Source: JBHHZJ01 sp046758005
GTDB taxonomy: Bacteria > Pseudomonadota > Alphaproteobacteria > Kiloniellales > J153
Assembly: GCA_046758005.1 (NCBI GenBank)
Contig: JBHHZJ010000075.1
Coordinates: 1 to 17,347 of the forward strand
Length of the DNA stretch: 17,347 nucleotides
Direction of reading: 5' to 3'
A program made the translations under genes and the position numbers. The notes beneath the pieces are model-generated. The model did not search any database. It was not told where the DNA came from and was given only the letters and a program-made list of their open reading frames with translations. Of the stretch, positions 1-9,641 are shown in pieces; the stretch's first letter is position 1; the number at the start of each line of letters is the position of its first letter.

Positions 1-73
1 GTGCCGGCGCCGGCGGCGGATTCGCCGGCCCGTGGCGGCGGACGCAGAGCGCTAGGCGCGGCCGGCGCGCTCG

Positions 74-82
74 TGGTATCTT
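74..82 (+). promoter_or_regulatory. Possible extended -10 element upstream of msbA
   Basis: A TG-N-TATCTT arrangement (TG at 74-75, hexamer 77-82) would place transcription start near base 89, just before the msbA start candidates. No convincing -35 is present. The first 100 bases hold no recognisable gene. The msbA frame is closed by a TAG at 53-55, and what precedes that stop is too short to identify. Weak prediction. Confidence 0.25.
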
Positions 83-100
83 CCGCGCGGCTTCGACAGC

Positions 101-1966
<1,866 letters not shown>

Positions 1967-2021
1967 GCGGGCCTCGCCCGGTGCATCCAGGCGCGAGACT
2001 CGGCCACCTTCGACCCGGACC

Positions 2022-2756
2022 ATGAACCTGGCCAAGCGCGCGCTCAAGTCCGAAGCCGTCCAGGCGCCGTTGACCCGGCTGGTGTCGGCCTATCTGCGCG
2101 TGGTTTACATGACCACTCAGTGGACGGTCGTGCGGCCGCCGGCGATTCAGGATCTGCAGGCCAAGGATCGGCCGTTCATCGCCTGCTTCTGGCACGGACG
2201 GCTGGTCATCATGCGCGCCGCCCTGCCGCGCGGCGCGACGATCCATATGCTGATCTCCGAGCACCGGGACGGCGTGCTGATTTCGCGCGCCGTCGCCCAC
2301 CTCGGCGTGCACACCGTCACCGCATCGAGCAAGCGCGGGGGCCTGGTCGCCCTGCGCTCCATCCAGCGCCTGCTCGCCGAGGGACGGAGCGTCGGCATCA
2401 CGCCGGACGGGCCGCGCGGGCCGCGCATGCGCGCCAAGCCCGGCGCGATCAAGGCGGCGCAGCTATCCGGCGCGCCGATCCTGCCGGTCTCCGGCGCGGT
2501 CAGTCGGCGCCGCGTCCTGCGAAGCTGGGACCGCTTCTGCCTGGCCCTGCCGTTTTCCCGGGGCGTGATCTTCTGGGGCGAGCCGATCGAGGTCCCGCGC
2601 GAAGCGGACGAGGCGGACCTGGAGCGCCTGCGCAGCCTGCTCGAGGAGCGCCTCAACGCGCTCACCGCCGAGGCGGACCGCCATTTCGGGCAGCCGCTGA
2701 TCGAGCCGGCGGCGCTCGGCGCCCCCGCGGAGCGGCCCGAGCATGCGCGCGCCTGA
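2022..2756 (+). CDS. Lysophospholipid acyltransferase family protein (DUF374)
   Basis: A 244-residue protein of the DUF374 branch of the PlsC/LPLAT acyltransferases, which sits next to lipid A genes in many alphaproteobacteria and probably transfers an acyl chain to a glycolipid or lysolipid at the inner membrane. Visible motifs are FWHGR near residue 57, the catalytic-type HRDG at 81-84 (an HX(n)D arrangement typical of the family) and TPDGPRGP at 127-134. The start is the ATG at 2022, since the open frame upstream overlaps msbA and is not conserved-looking. There are 55 bp between msbA and this gene, and its last 14 bases overlap lpxK, so the block is probably one transcript. The precise substrate is not established for this family. 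Length is normal for DUF374. Confidence 0.88.
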   Translation: MNLAKRALKSEAVQAPLTRLVSAYLRVVYMTTQWTVVRPPAIQDLQAKDRPFIACFWHGRLVIMRAALPRGATIHMLISEHRDGVLISRAVAHLGVHTVTASSKRGGLVALRSIQRLLAEGRSVGITPDGPRGPRMRAKPGAIKAAQLSGAPILPVSGAVSRRRVLRSWDRFCLALPFSRGVIFWGEPIEVPREADEADLERLRSLLEERLNALTAEADRHFGQPLIEPAALGAPAERPEHARA

Positions 2757-3708
2757 CTTCTGGGCCGAGGGCGGCGCCCTGCCGGCGCTGCTGGCGCCGC
2801 TCGGCTCCGGCTACGAGCTGGCCGGGCGGCTGCGCCGGGCGCTGGCGCACCCGGTCGAGGTGCCGGTCCCGGTGGTCTGCGTCGGCAACCTCGTGGCCGG
2901 CGGCGCCGGCAAGACCCCGCTCGCCCTGGCGCTGCTCGAGGCGCTCGCCGCGCGCGGGGCCCATTGCCTGAGCCGGGGCTACGGCGGGCGCGCGTCCGGG
3001 CCCCTGCGGGTCGACCCGGAGCGCCACGACGCGGCCCACGTCGGCGACGAGGCCCTCCTGCTCGCGAAGCGCGCGCCGGCGTGGGTCGCGCGCGACCCGG
3101 GGGCGGGGGCCCCGGCCGCGGTGGCCGCGGGGGCCGGGGCCATCGTGATGGACGACGGCTTCCAGAACCCGCATCTGGCCAAGGACCTGTCGCTGCTCGT
3201 CGTGGACGGCGCCTACGGTTTCGGCAACGCCCGGGTCATGCCGGCCGGGCCCTTGCGCGAGCGCGTCGCGGCGGGCCTCGCGCGCGCCGACGCCGTGGTC
3301 GTCCTCGGCCCAGACGCGCGCGGCCTCGGCCAAGGCTTGGCCGGACGCCTGCCGGTCCTGCACGCGCGGCTCGCGCCCCGGCCGGACGGCGCGCGCCTGA
3401 AGGGCCGCAAGGTCCTCGCCTTCGCCGGGATCGGCCGGCCGGAGAAGTTCTTCGCCATGCTGGGCTCGCTGGGCGCGCACGTGGTCGAGTCGCGCGCGTT
3501 CCCCGACCACCATCGGTACCGCCGGGCGGAGGTGGAGGACGCGCTGGCGCGCGCCGAGGCGCGCGGCGCGGTCGCGGTGACGACCGAGAAGGACGCGGTG
3601 CGCCTGCCGCCCGAACTGCGCAACCGGGTCGAGGTGCTGGCCGTGACCGTCGAGTGGCAGCAGCCTGCGGCCCTCGAGGCGCTGCTGAAGCGCCTGTGGC
3701 CGGCATGA
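2743..3708 (+). CDS. lpxK: Tetraacyldisaccharide 4'-kinase LpxK
   Basis: LpxK phosphorylates the 4' position of the lipid A disaccharide precursor to give lipid IVA at the cytoplasmic face of the inner membrane. The 321-residue protein has the family N-terminus APDFWAEGG, the P-loop VGNLVAGGAGKTP (47-59), a CLSRGYGG motif (75-82) and MDDGFQN (136-142), followed by the typical C-terminal TTEKDAVRLP. The ATG at 2743 overlaps the end of the upstream acyltransferase by 14 bp, indicating translational coupling. In many relatives waaA lies immediately upstream of lpxK; it is absent here. The enzyme looks intact. Confidence 0.95.
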   Translation: MRAPDFWAEGGALPALLAPLGSGYELAGRLRRALAHPVEVPVPVVCVGNLVAGGAGKTPLALALLEALAARGAHCLSRGYGGRASGPLRVDPERHDAAHVGDEALLLAKRAPAWVARDPGAGAPAAVAAGAGAIVMDDGFQNPHLAKDLSLLVVDGAYGFGNARVMPAGPLRERVAAGLARADAVVVLGPDARGLGQGLAGRLPVLHARLAPRPDGARLKGRKVLAFAGIGRPEKFFAMLGSLGAHVVESRAFPDHHRYRRAEVEDALARAEARGAVAVTTEKDAVRLPPELRNRVEVLAVTVEWQQPAALEALLKRLWPA

Positions 3709-3739
3709 CCGGGCGGCCGCGTGGGCCGCGGACGCGGCG

Positions 3740-4663
3740 ATGAGGCGGCTCAGGTTCGCGCTGGAGGCCCTGGGGCTGATCCTCGCGGTGGGGATCGTGC
3801 GCCTGTTGCCGCCGGAGTCGGCGTCGAACCTGGGCGGCTTCGTGGGCCGCACCGTCGGGCCGCGCCTGCGCGTCACGCGGCGGGCGGAGCGGAACCTGCG
3901 CCTGGCCCTGCCGGACACGCCGGAGGCCCACGTCGCCCGGATCATCCGCGGCATGTGGGACAACCTCGGCCGCGTCTTGGCCGAGTACCCGCATTTGCGG
4001 CGCATCACCGCGCCCGACAGCGGGCGCGTCGTCTGGGTCGACATGGAGCCGGTGCGCGCGCTGCGCGATCAGAAGAAGCCGGGGATCCTCGCCTCGGCCC
4101 ACCTCGCCAACTGGGAGATCATGCCGGTCGCCGCGGCCCAGTACGGCCTGGACATGACGATCATCGTGCGCGAGCCGAACAACCCGTTCGTGCGCTCGAT
4201 GCTCGACCGGCTGCGCCGCGTGGCCGGCGGCGGGCGCACGCCCAAAGGCAAGTCCGGCGCGAAGGAGGCGATCGCGGTCCTGGGCGCGGGGCGCGTCCTC
4301 GGCCTGCTCTTCGACCAGAAGCTCAACGAGGGCATCCCCGTCCCCCTTTTCGGCGTGGAGGCGATGACCCCGACGGCCCCGGCGCAGCTGGCCCTGCGCT
4401 TCCGCTGCCCGCTCGTCCCGGTGCGCATCGAGCGCACCGGGCCGGCGCGCTTCCGGGTGACTTCGCACGCCCCGCTCGAGCTGCCGGATTCCGGGGACCG
4501 ACAGGCCGACGTCGCGCGGGCCATGCGCGAGCTCAACCGCATCCTCGAAGACTGGATCCGGGCGCGTCCCGAGGAGTGGCTGTGGCTGCACCGCCGCTGG
4601 CCGGAGGCCGCCTACGGACGATTACGCGCGGACTCGCCCGTCCCTGCCGAAGCGCGCCGATAG
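3740..4663 (+). CDS. lpxL: Lauroyl/late acyltransferase of the LpxL/HtrB family
   Basis: This family adds a secondary acyl chain to Kdo-lipid A precursors using acyl-ACP at the inner membrane. The 307-residue protein starts with a hydrophobic anchor (about 5-23), then the family motif of a catalytic HX4E: H121 and E126 within SAHLANWE. FDQK at 191-194 matches the conserved late-acyltransferase segment. An EEWLWLHRRW segment near the C-terminus corresponds to the conserved WxWxHRRW end of the family. The ATG start lies 31 bp after the lpxK stop, consistent with one operon. Which acyl chain (lauroyl, myristoyl or longer) and which position cannot be read from sequence, so the symbol denotes the family. 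Confidence 0.88.
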   Translation: MRRLRFALEALGLILAVGIVRLLPPESASNLGGFVGRTVGPRLRVTRRAERNLRLALPDTPEAHVARIIRGMWDNLGRVLAEYPHLRRITAPDSGRVVWVDMEPVRALRDQKKPGILASAHLANWEIMPVAAAQYGLDMTIIVREPNNPFVRSMLDRLRRVAGGGRTPKGKSGAKEAIAVLGAGRVLGLLFDQKLNEGIPVPLFGVEAMTPTAPAQLALRFRCPLVPVRIERTGPARFRVTSHAPLELPDSGDRQADVARAMRELNRILEDWIRARPEEWLWLHRRWPEAAYGRLRADSPVPAEARR

Positions 4664-4699
4664 CATTTTCCGTCTATGCGGAACCGCTATACCCGGCCT

Positions 4700-5029
4700 T
4701 CAGCGCGTGACGACGAGGCAGTCCAGCTTCACCGCGCGGAGCTGCCAGCACATGTCCTCGGCCGTGGCCCGGTTGGGGAACGGGCCGGTGCGCATGCGGT
4801 AGAACGTGCCGCGCCCGCCGAGATCGACCCGCTGCACGGTCAGCGCCATGTCGCCGAGCAGCGCGGCGTACGCCTTCTGCAGCCGCGTCCACTCGCGGTG
4901 CGCCCGCTGCTCCGAATTGAGCGAGGCGAGCTGGATCATGTAGGCCTCGGCCGCCGCGCCGGGCGCGGCGCCCGCCGCCACGCCGGCGAGCATGCAGACA
5001 AATCCCAGGACGGGGCGCGAAGGCTTCAT
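4700..5029 (-). CDS. Small secreted SPOR-domain protein
   Basis: A 109-residue protein with a cleavable signal peptide (positive MKPSR start, hydrophobic core to about residue 24, likely cut after AAAEA near 29) followed almost directly by one SPOR-type domain. The domain carries the YMIQLAS strand, a REW segment, the GRGTFYRMRTGPF core (about 73-85) and a CLVV ending. SPOR domains bind denuded glycan strands of peptidoglycan, usually at the septum, so a periplasmic role at division sites is inferred. Its C-terminal domain resembles that of the larger SPOR protein at 10499-12061, including the paired cysteines (one near the middle of the last helix, one in CLVV). A GGAAGA ribosome binding site lies 6 bases before the ATG. 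It is convergent with lpxL and 37 bp from its stop. Confidence 0.83.
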   Translation of the reverse strand: MKPSRPVLGFVCMLAGVAAGAAPGAAAEAYMIQLASLNSEQRAHREWTRLQKAYAALLGDMALTVQRVDLGGRGTFYRMRTGPFPNRATAEDMCWQLRAVKLDCLVVTR

Positions 5030-5078
5030 GGCGTTCTTCCGGTTGCGCCGCGGCTCGGCGCCGCGACGGCCCTCGCGC

Positions 5079-5108
5079 CTGATACGAAAAACGCGGGGGC
5101 CTGCTCAA
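5079..5108 (-). promoter_or_regulatory. Predicted promoter for the small SPOR gene
   Basis: On the minus strand TTGAGC (5108-5103) is followed after 18 bases by TATCAG (5084-5079), giving four matches to each sigma-70 hexamer. It lies between a likely terminator of the upstream gene and the SPOR start, which makes independent transcription of that gene plausible. Confidence 0.4.
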
Positions 5109-5110
5109 GC

Positions 5111-5131
5111 AAAATCCGACGTGGGCGTCGG
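5111..5131 (-). terminator. Possible intrinsic terminator after the M23 gene
   Basis: Directly after the M23 stop codon, the minus strand reads CCGACG-CCCA-CGTCGG (5131-5116), a perfect 6-bp stem with a 4-base loop. It is followed by ATTTTG (5115-5110). The T-run is short, so termination may be partial. Confidence 0.45.
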
Positions 5132-5133
5132 GC

Positions 5134-5967
5134 TCATTCCTTCCCGGCCTCGGGCATCGGCGGCACGAGCAGCGCCGGATCGAGGCGCTGGTCGAACCAG
5201 TTGACGCGCCAGTCGAGGTGCGCCCCGGTCGCCCGGCCGGTCGCGCCCACGGTCCCGATCGCGTCGCCCTGGCGCAGGACCTGGCCCTTGGCGACCCACA
5301 CCTCCTTCAGGTGCGAGTACACCGAGGTCAGCCCGTGGCCGTGGTCCAGCAGCACCGTCCCGCCGGTGAAGTACAGGTCCGGTTCGGCGAGCCCGACCAC
5401 GGCGTCGGCCGGCGCCTTGACCGGCGTGCCCTCGGGCGCGGCGATGTCGAGCCCGTAGTGGGGGCGGCGCGGCTCGCCGTTGAGGATTCGCTGGCTGCCG
5501 AAGACCCCGGTCACGGGGCCGAGCGCGGGCCAGACGAAGCCGCTTTCGAACAGTGGCTGGGGCCGGTCGAGCGCGCGCGCCGCGGAGATGAGCGCCGCTT
5601 CCGCGCGGATGCGGGCGAGCACGGCCTCCGGCGGGGTGACCATCTTGGGCGGCAGGCCGTCGATCCGCTGCACCCGATAGGTGCGCTTGTCCACCTTGAG
5701 CGCGCGCCGCTCGACCGCGCCGTCCGGCAGGGTCACCTCGAGCACGGCCTTTTCCGGCGCGTCGCGGCCGAAGCCGAAGATGAAGCGCCCGGCCGGCGAG
5801 ACGCGCACGGGCCGTCCGTCGAGCCTCACGCGCGCGCCCGGGTCGGTGGCTCCGAACACCAGGCCGCCTTGGATGAAATCGCCGTCGAGCCGCACGGCCC
5901 CGGCCCAGGCCGCCGCGAGCGGCGCCGACGCCAGGACCACGACCGCGATCGCGCGAACCAGCCTCAT
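5134..5967 (-). CDS. M23 (LytM-type) family periplasmic metallopeptidase, atypical HxD motif
   Basis: A 277-residue exported protein with a signal peptide over about residues 1-23 (AAAWAGA cleavage region). It has an N-terminal beta-rich domain to about 105 (RFIFGFGRDAPE pattern) and a C-terminal LytM/M23 domain at about 145-265. M23 endopeptidases cut peptide cross-links in peptidoglycan or act as activators of amidases. Zinc-site residues H170 and D174 (HYGLD) and the active-site H219 (YSHL) are present. The usual HxH is HLD (H250, D252), so one expected zinc-ligand histidine is replaced by aspartate. Similar HLDW segments may occur in a subgroup of proteobacterial M23 proteins, so this need not be a dead enzyme. 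An AGGAT ribosome binding site precedes the ATG. It follows xseA by 36 bp and is probably co-transcribed with it. Confidence 0.87.
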   Translation of the reverse strand: MRLVRAIAVVVLASAPLAAAWAGAVRLDGDFIQGGLVFGATDPGARVRLDGRPVRVSPAGRFIFGFGRDAPEKAVLEVTLPDGAVERRALKVDKRTYRVQRIDGLPPKMVTPPEAVLARIRAEAALISAARALDRPQPLFESGFVWPALGPVTGVFGSQRILNGEPRRPHYGLDIAAPEGTPVKAPADAVVGLAEPDLYFTGGTVLLDHGHGLTSVYSHLKEVWVAKGQVLRQGDAIGTVGATGRATGAHLDWRVNWFDQRLDPALLVPPMPEAGKE

Positions 5968-6003
5968 GGCCCGATCCTGCGCCGCGATCCGTTAAGCACG
6001 GGC

Positions 6004-7443
6004 TTACAGCAGCGAGCCCTGGGCGTCGCCGCGCGCGGTCTTGCCGCGCGCGCGCCGCGCGGGCGGCGGGCCGCCGGCGCCCACGGCGGCGGCGTGGCCG
6101 TCGCCGAACTCGATGTCGAGCGCCAGCCCGGCGGTGACCTGCGCGGCGCGCGTGAGGAGACCCTGGGGGCCGCGCACGACCGCGAAGCCGCGCTTGAGCG
6201 CGACGTGGTAGGAGGCGCTTTCCAACACGCGGTCGAGCGCCTTGAGCGCCTGCGACTTGTCAAGCAGGATGCGCGGCCGCTGCAGGAGCGCGGCCAGCCG
6301 CAACCCCGGCGTTTCCAGCCGCTCCCGGGCGAGCGCCAGCTGCCGGCGCGGATGCGGCAGGCGCGCGCCCAGGTCGCGCACCCGCTCGGCGCGCTGCGCG
6401 AGGACGCGCGCCATCGCGTTGTGGAAGCGCTCGGCCCGGTCGTCCAGGCGCTGGCTCTTCTCCCCGAGCAGGCGCACGGGATCGGGCAGGCCGCGACCCA
6501 GGCCTTCGACCAGGGTGCGCCGCTCCTCGAGCCGGCGCTGCCAGGCGGCGCGCAGGCGCCGCTCCGTCTCGAGCACCTGCACGACGAGGTCGGCGCGCAC
6601 CGGCACCGCCATCTCGGCCGCCGCGCTCGGCGTCGGCGCGCGCCGGTCGGCGGCGAAGTCGATCAGGGTCACGTCGGTCTCGTGCCCCACGGCGGAAACG
6701 AGCGGAATCTCCGAGTCCGCGGCGGCGCGCACGACGACCTCCTCGTTGAAGACCCACAGGTCCTCCAGGCTGCCGCCGCCGCGCGCGACGATGAGCACGT
6801 CGGGGCGCGGCACCGGTCCTTCCGCGGGCAGGCGGTTGAAGCCGCGGATCGCCGCGGCGACCTGCTCAGCCGCGCCCTCGCCCTGGACCAGCACCGGCCA
6901 GACCAGTACCCGGCGCGGGAACCGGTCGGCGAGGCGGTGCAGGATGTCGCGGATCACCGCTCCGGTCGGCGAGGTGACCACGCCGATGACCTCGGGCAGG
7001 TACGGCAACGGACGCTTGCGCGCGTCCTCGAACAGGCCCTCGGCGCCGAGCTTGCGCTTGCGCTCCTCCAGGAGCTTGAGCAGCGCTCCCTCGCCGGCCA
7101 GCTCGAGCTGCTCGATGACGAGCTGGTACTTGGAGCGCCCGGGATAGGTCGTGATCCGGCCGCTGGCGATCACCTCCAGGCCGTCCTCCGGCGCGGTCGC
7201 CAGGCGCGCCGCGGTGCCGCGCCAGCACACCGCGTCCAGCACCGCGTCCGCGTCCTTGAGCGACATGTAGAGATGGCCGGAGGCGGCCCGCTTGAAGCCC
7301 GAAATCTCGCCGCGCACGCGCACCCACTCGAAACTGCCCTCGACGGTCCGCTTGATCGCCTGCGAGAGCTCGGAGACGGTAAAGACGGGCAGGTTGGGGG
7401 CGCACGGCGCGGCTTCGCCCGGGTCGCGTGAAAAGTCGCTCAT
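6004..7443 (-). CDS. xseA: Exodeoxyribonuclease VII large subunit
   Basis: XseA is the catalytic subunit of ExoVII, a metal-independent single-strand DNA exonuclease working with many XseB subunits in the cytoplasm. The 479-residue protein has an N-terminal OB-fold (about 18-115, starting FTVSELSQAIK). The catalytic domain carries VTSPTGAVIRDI (156-167), ARGGGSLEDLWVFNEE (220-235) and GHETDVTLIDFAADRRAPTP (253-272). A long charged coiled-coil region follows from about 285 to 400 and ends before a C-terminal segment with FAVVRGPQG. Length is slightly above the usual 400-450 residues owing to an Arg/Ala-rich tail. It is divergent from purD across 77 bp, an arrangement I recall from other alphaproteobacteria. 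xseB is not in the window. Confidence 0.95.
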   Translation of the reverse strand: MSDFSRDPGEAAPCAPNLPVFTVSELSQAIKRTVEGSFEWVRVRGEISGFKRAASGHLYMSLKDADAVLDAVCWRGTAARLATAPEDGLEVIASGRITTYPGRSKYQLVIEQLELAGEGALLKLLEERKRKLGAEGLFEDARKRPLPYLPEVIGVVTSPTGAVIRDILHRLADRFPRRVLVWPVLVQGEGAAEQVAAAIRGFNRLPAEGPVPRPDVLIVARGGGSLEDLWVFNEEVVVRAAADSEIPLVSAVGHETDVTLIDFAADRRAPTPSAAAEMAVPVRADLVVQVLETERRLRAAWQRRLEERRTLVEGLGRGLPDPVRLLGEKSQRLDDRAERFHNAMARVLAQRAERVRDLGARLPHPRRQLALARERLETPGLRLAALLQRPRILLDKSQALKALDRVLESASYHVALKRGFAVVRGPQGLLTRAAQVTAGLALDIEFGDGHAAAVGAGGPPPARRARGKTARGDAQGSLL

Positions 7444-7520
7444 GGTCGCCAGCGGCTATGCTACAAGACCCGCGGGCCGGGAACCAGAGGGCCGATCAAG
7501 GGCCATAGAGACGGCGGACG

Positions 7521-8801
7521 ATGAGGATCCTCGTGGTCGGCGGCGGCGGGCGCGAGCACGCGCTGTGCTGGAAGATCGCCGCTTCGCCGCTGTGCGACAG
7601 CTTGTTTTGCGCGCCCGGCAACGCCGGGATCGCCGCGGAGGCCGAATGCGTGCCGGTCGCCGCCGAGGATGTCGGCGGCGTGGTGGCTTTCGCCAAGGAC
7701 AACGCCATCGACTACGTGGTGGTCGGCCCCGAGGCGCCGCTGGTCGCCGGCTTGGTCGACCGCCTGGCCGAGGAGCGTATCAAGGCCTTCGGGCCGACGC
7801 GCGCGGCGGCCGCCCTGGAAGGGTCCAAGGGTTTCGTCAAGGACCTGTGCGCCAAGTACCACGTTCCGACGGCCGAATTCGGCCGCTTCCGGGATCCCGG
7901 CTCGGCCAAGAGCTTCGTGCGCGAGGCCGGGGCGCCGATCGTGGTCAAGGCCGACGGCCTGGCCGCGGGCAAGGGCGTCACGGTGGCCATGACGCTGGCC
8001 GAGGCCGAGGCGGCGATCGACGCGATCATGGTCGAGCGCGCCTACGGCGAGGCCGGTGCGGCGCTCGTCATCGAGGAGTACCTGGAGGGCGAGGAGGTCA
8101 GCTTTTTCGCCCTGGTCGACGGCGAAAACGTCCTGCCGCTGGTCTCGGCCCAGGACCACAAGCGCGCCGGCGACGGCGAAACCGGGCCCAACACCGGCGG
8201 CATGGGGGCCTACTCTCCCGCGCCGATCATGACGCCGGCGATGGAGGCCCGGGTGATGGACGAGATCGTGCGGCCCACCGTGCGCGCCATGAAGGCCGAG
8301 GGGCAGCCCTACAAGGGCGTGCTCTACGCCGGCCTGATGATCGTCGAGGACGGGCCGAAGCTGCTCGAATACAACGTCCGGTTCGGCGATCCCGAATGCC
8401 AGGTGCTGTGCGTGCGCCTGATGTCCGACCTGCTGCCGGCCCTGCTCGCCACGACCGACGGCGTGCTCGGCAGCATGGATCTGCGCTGGTACGACGAGGC
8501 GGCGCTCACGGTGGTCATGGCCGCCAAGGGCTACCCCGGCGCCTACCGCAAGGACACCGAGATTCGGGGCCTGGAGAAGGCGGCCGCCCTCGATTCCGCG
8601 ATCGTGTTCCACGCCGGGACCAAGGCGGGGCCGGGCGGGACCGTGCTCGCCAGCGGCGGGCGGGTGCTCAACGTCACGGCCACGGCGCCGACCATCGCCG
8701 AGGCGCGGGCGCGGGCCTACGCCGCGGTCGACCTGATCGACTGGCCCGAGGGCTTCTGCCGGCGCGACATCGGCTGGCGCGCGCTCGGCCGCGCGGGCTG
8801 A
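7521..8801 (+). CDS. purD: Phosphoribosylamine-glycine ligase (GAR synthetase)
   Basis: PurD joins glycine to 5-phosphoribosylamine with ATP, the second step of de novo purine synthesis, in the cytoplasm. The 426-residue protein shows the N-domain GGGGREHAL (7-15), the ATP-grasp segments KADGLAAGKGV (143-153) and DHKRAGDGETGPNTGGMGAY (212-231), and YNVRFGDPE near 290. Length matches the family. The ATG at 7521 directly precedes the conserved MRILVVGGGG start. It is divergent from xseA and is transcribed alone as far as can be seen, with no partner purine gene nearby. Confidence 0.97.
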   Translation: MRILVVGGGGREHALCWKIAASPLCDSLFCAPGNAGIAAEAECVPVAAEDVGGVVAFAKDNAIDYVVVGPEAPLVAGLVDRLAEERIKAFGPTRAAAALEGSKGFVKDLCAKYHVPTAEFGRFRDPGSAKSFVREAGAPIVVKADGLAAGKGVTVAMTLAEAEAAIDAIMVERAYGEAGAALVIEEYLEGEEVSFFALVDGENVLPLVSAQDHKRAGDGETGPNTGGMGAYSPAPIMTPAMEARVMDEIVRPTVRAMKAEGQPYKGVLYAGLMIVEDGPKLLEYNVRFGDPECQVLCVRLMSDLLPALLATTDGVLGSMDLRWYDEAALTVVMAAKGYPGAYRKDTEIRGLEKAAALDSAIVFHAGTKAGPGGTVLASGGRVLNVTATAPTIAEARARAYAAVDLIDWPEGFCRRDIGWRALGRAG

Positions 8802-8883
8802 GCGGGCGGGGGCGCAGCGGACGGCACCGGGGCCGCCTGAGCCGGTTTCGGGCCCGCCCTGGATCGGGTACCATGGGCGCTTT

Positions 8884-8901
8884 CCGGAGCCGCGGCTCCG
8901 G
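8884..8901. repeat. Perfect 18-bp palindrome in an otherwise empty 204-bp gap
   Basis: CCGGAGCCGCGGCTCCGG is exactly self-complementary with no loop. It lies in the spacer between purD (ends 8801) and the next gene (starts 9006). No T-run follows on either strand, so an intrinsic terminator is unlikely; a dimeric-protein binding site is possible. The rest of the spacer shows no recognised feature apart from GC-rich partial inverted repeats near 8812-8860. Confidence 0.5.
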
Positions 8902-9005
8902 GCCGGGGATAACGAGGCCGCAGCCAATCGCGGCCCGCCAGGGATGGGTCAGGGGCCGCCGAGGGCGCGCATCAAGACGCCGCGGCGGGCTGCGCGGGGA
9001 GCGCC

Positions 9006-9548
9006 ATGGTACACCAGAGCACCAAGATCAGGGTCTTCGAGAAGCTGGCCGCCTCGCTGCAGAGCGCCGCGCGCGGCAGCCGGGAACTCGACATCATCGT
9101 CTCGTTCGTCCTCGGCGAGACCTCGAGCGATGCGGGCAAGATGATCCAGCTGCTGGTCGAGGAGGGCTATCCCTGGGACGTGGTGTCCGAGCTGCTCGAC
9201 GAGGACCTGCCGTCCTACACGAGCTCGCTCGACGCCGCCGTGCCCGGGGAGAACATCGTGCTCGCCGCGTATTCGCCGAAACGGGGCAAATGGGTGGCCG
9301 TGCACAAGACCGGCAAAGGCGCCCACGTGCTGGTCTGGGCCGCCACCGAATGCCTGGCGCGGCGCCTGGCGGCGCTCAAGGCCCTGCGCCCGGACCTCCG
9401 GCCGGCGCAAGCGGCGGCGGGCGCGCCCGCCGCCCCCGGGCCGGCGCCCGAGGACGTCCGCGCGCCGGCGAACTGGCGCGAGGCGCACCAGGCCGGGCGG
9501 GATGAGGCCGGCCACGAGGCCGAGGAGGAATGGAAGATTTTGTTCTAG
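9006..9548 (+). CDS. Small protein resembling phage ABA-sandwich domain proteins
   Basis: A 180-residue cytoplasmic protein without signal peptide or membrane segment. The section from RELDIIVSFVLGE (about 26-38) through PSYTSSLDAAVPGE (about 70-83) to AATECLARRLAALKAL (about 112-127) follows the spacing of ABA-sandwich proteins found in phages and proteobacteria, which typically carry RELD..IA..LG, YT(A/S)SLDAA and a final TPALAL-like helix. Function of that family is unknown. The last 50 residues are low-complexity (Ala/Pro then Glu/His-rich) and end EEEWKILF. A GGGGAG ribosome binding site lies just before the ATG. It precedes mipZ by 93 bp on the same strand. The coding call is fairly firm; the family assignment comes from pattern memory only. 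Confidence 0.7.
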   Translation: MVHQSTKIRVFEKLAASLQSAARGSRELDIIVSFVLGETSSDAGKMIQLLVEEGYPWDVVSELLDEDLPSYTSSLDAAVPGENIVLAAYSPKRGKWVAVHKTGKGAHVLVWAATECLARRLAALKALRPDLRPAQAAAGAPAAPGPAPEDVRAPANWREAHQAGRDEAGHEAEEEWKILF

Positions 9549-9641
9549 ACGAGGGCCCGGCTTTCGCCTAGATCGGAGCGCGACCATGCGCGCGCAAGGC
9601 AAGGCGACGCGGCGTGGGCGGGCTGTTGCAAACATAACCCG

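Noticed and set aside
1..55. Possible 3' end of an upstream gene (stop TAG at 53-55)
   Set aside because: Only 17 Arg-rich codons are visible and two other frames are also open, so neither frame nor family can be chosen.
2662..4591. Long minus-strand open frames (460 and 451 codons) under lpxK and lpxL
   Set aside because: Both lie opposite well-recognised genes and have no domain motif; their composition is that of GC-rich antisense frames.
4670..4685. Small hairpin TTCCG-N6-CGGAA between lpxL and the SPOR gene
   Set aside because: The 5-bp stem is weak and lacks a T-run in either direction.
5218..7431. A 737-codon plus-strand open frame opposite the M23 gene and xseA
   Set aside because: It crosses two genuine antisense genes and their intergenic gap, and shows only His/Arg/Gly-rich noise.
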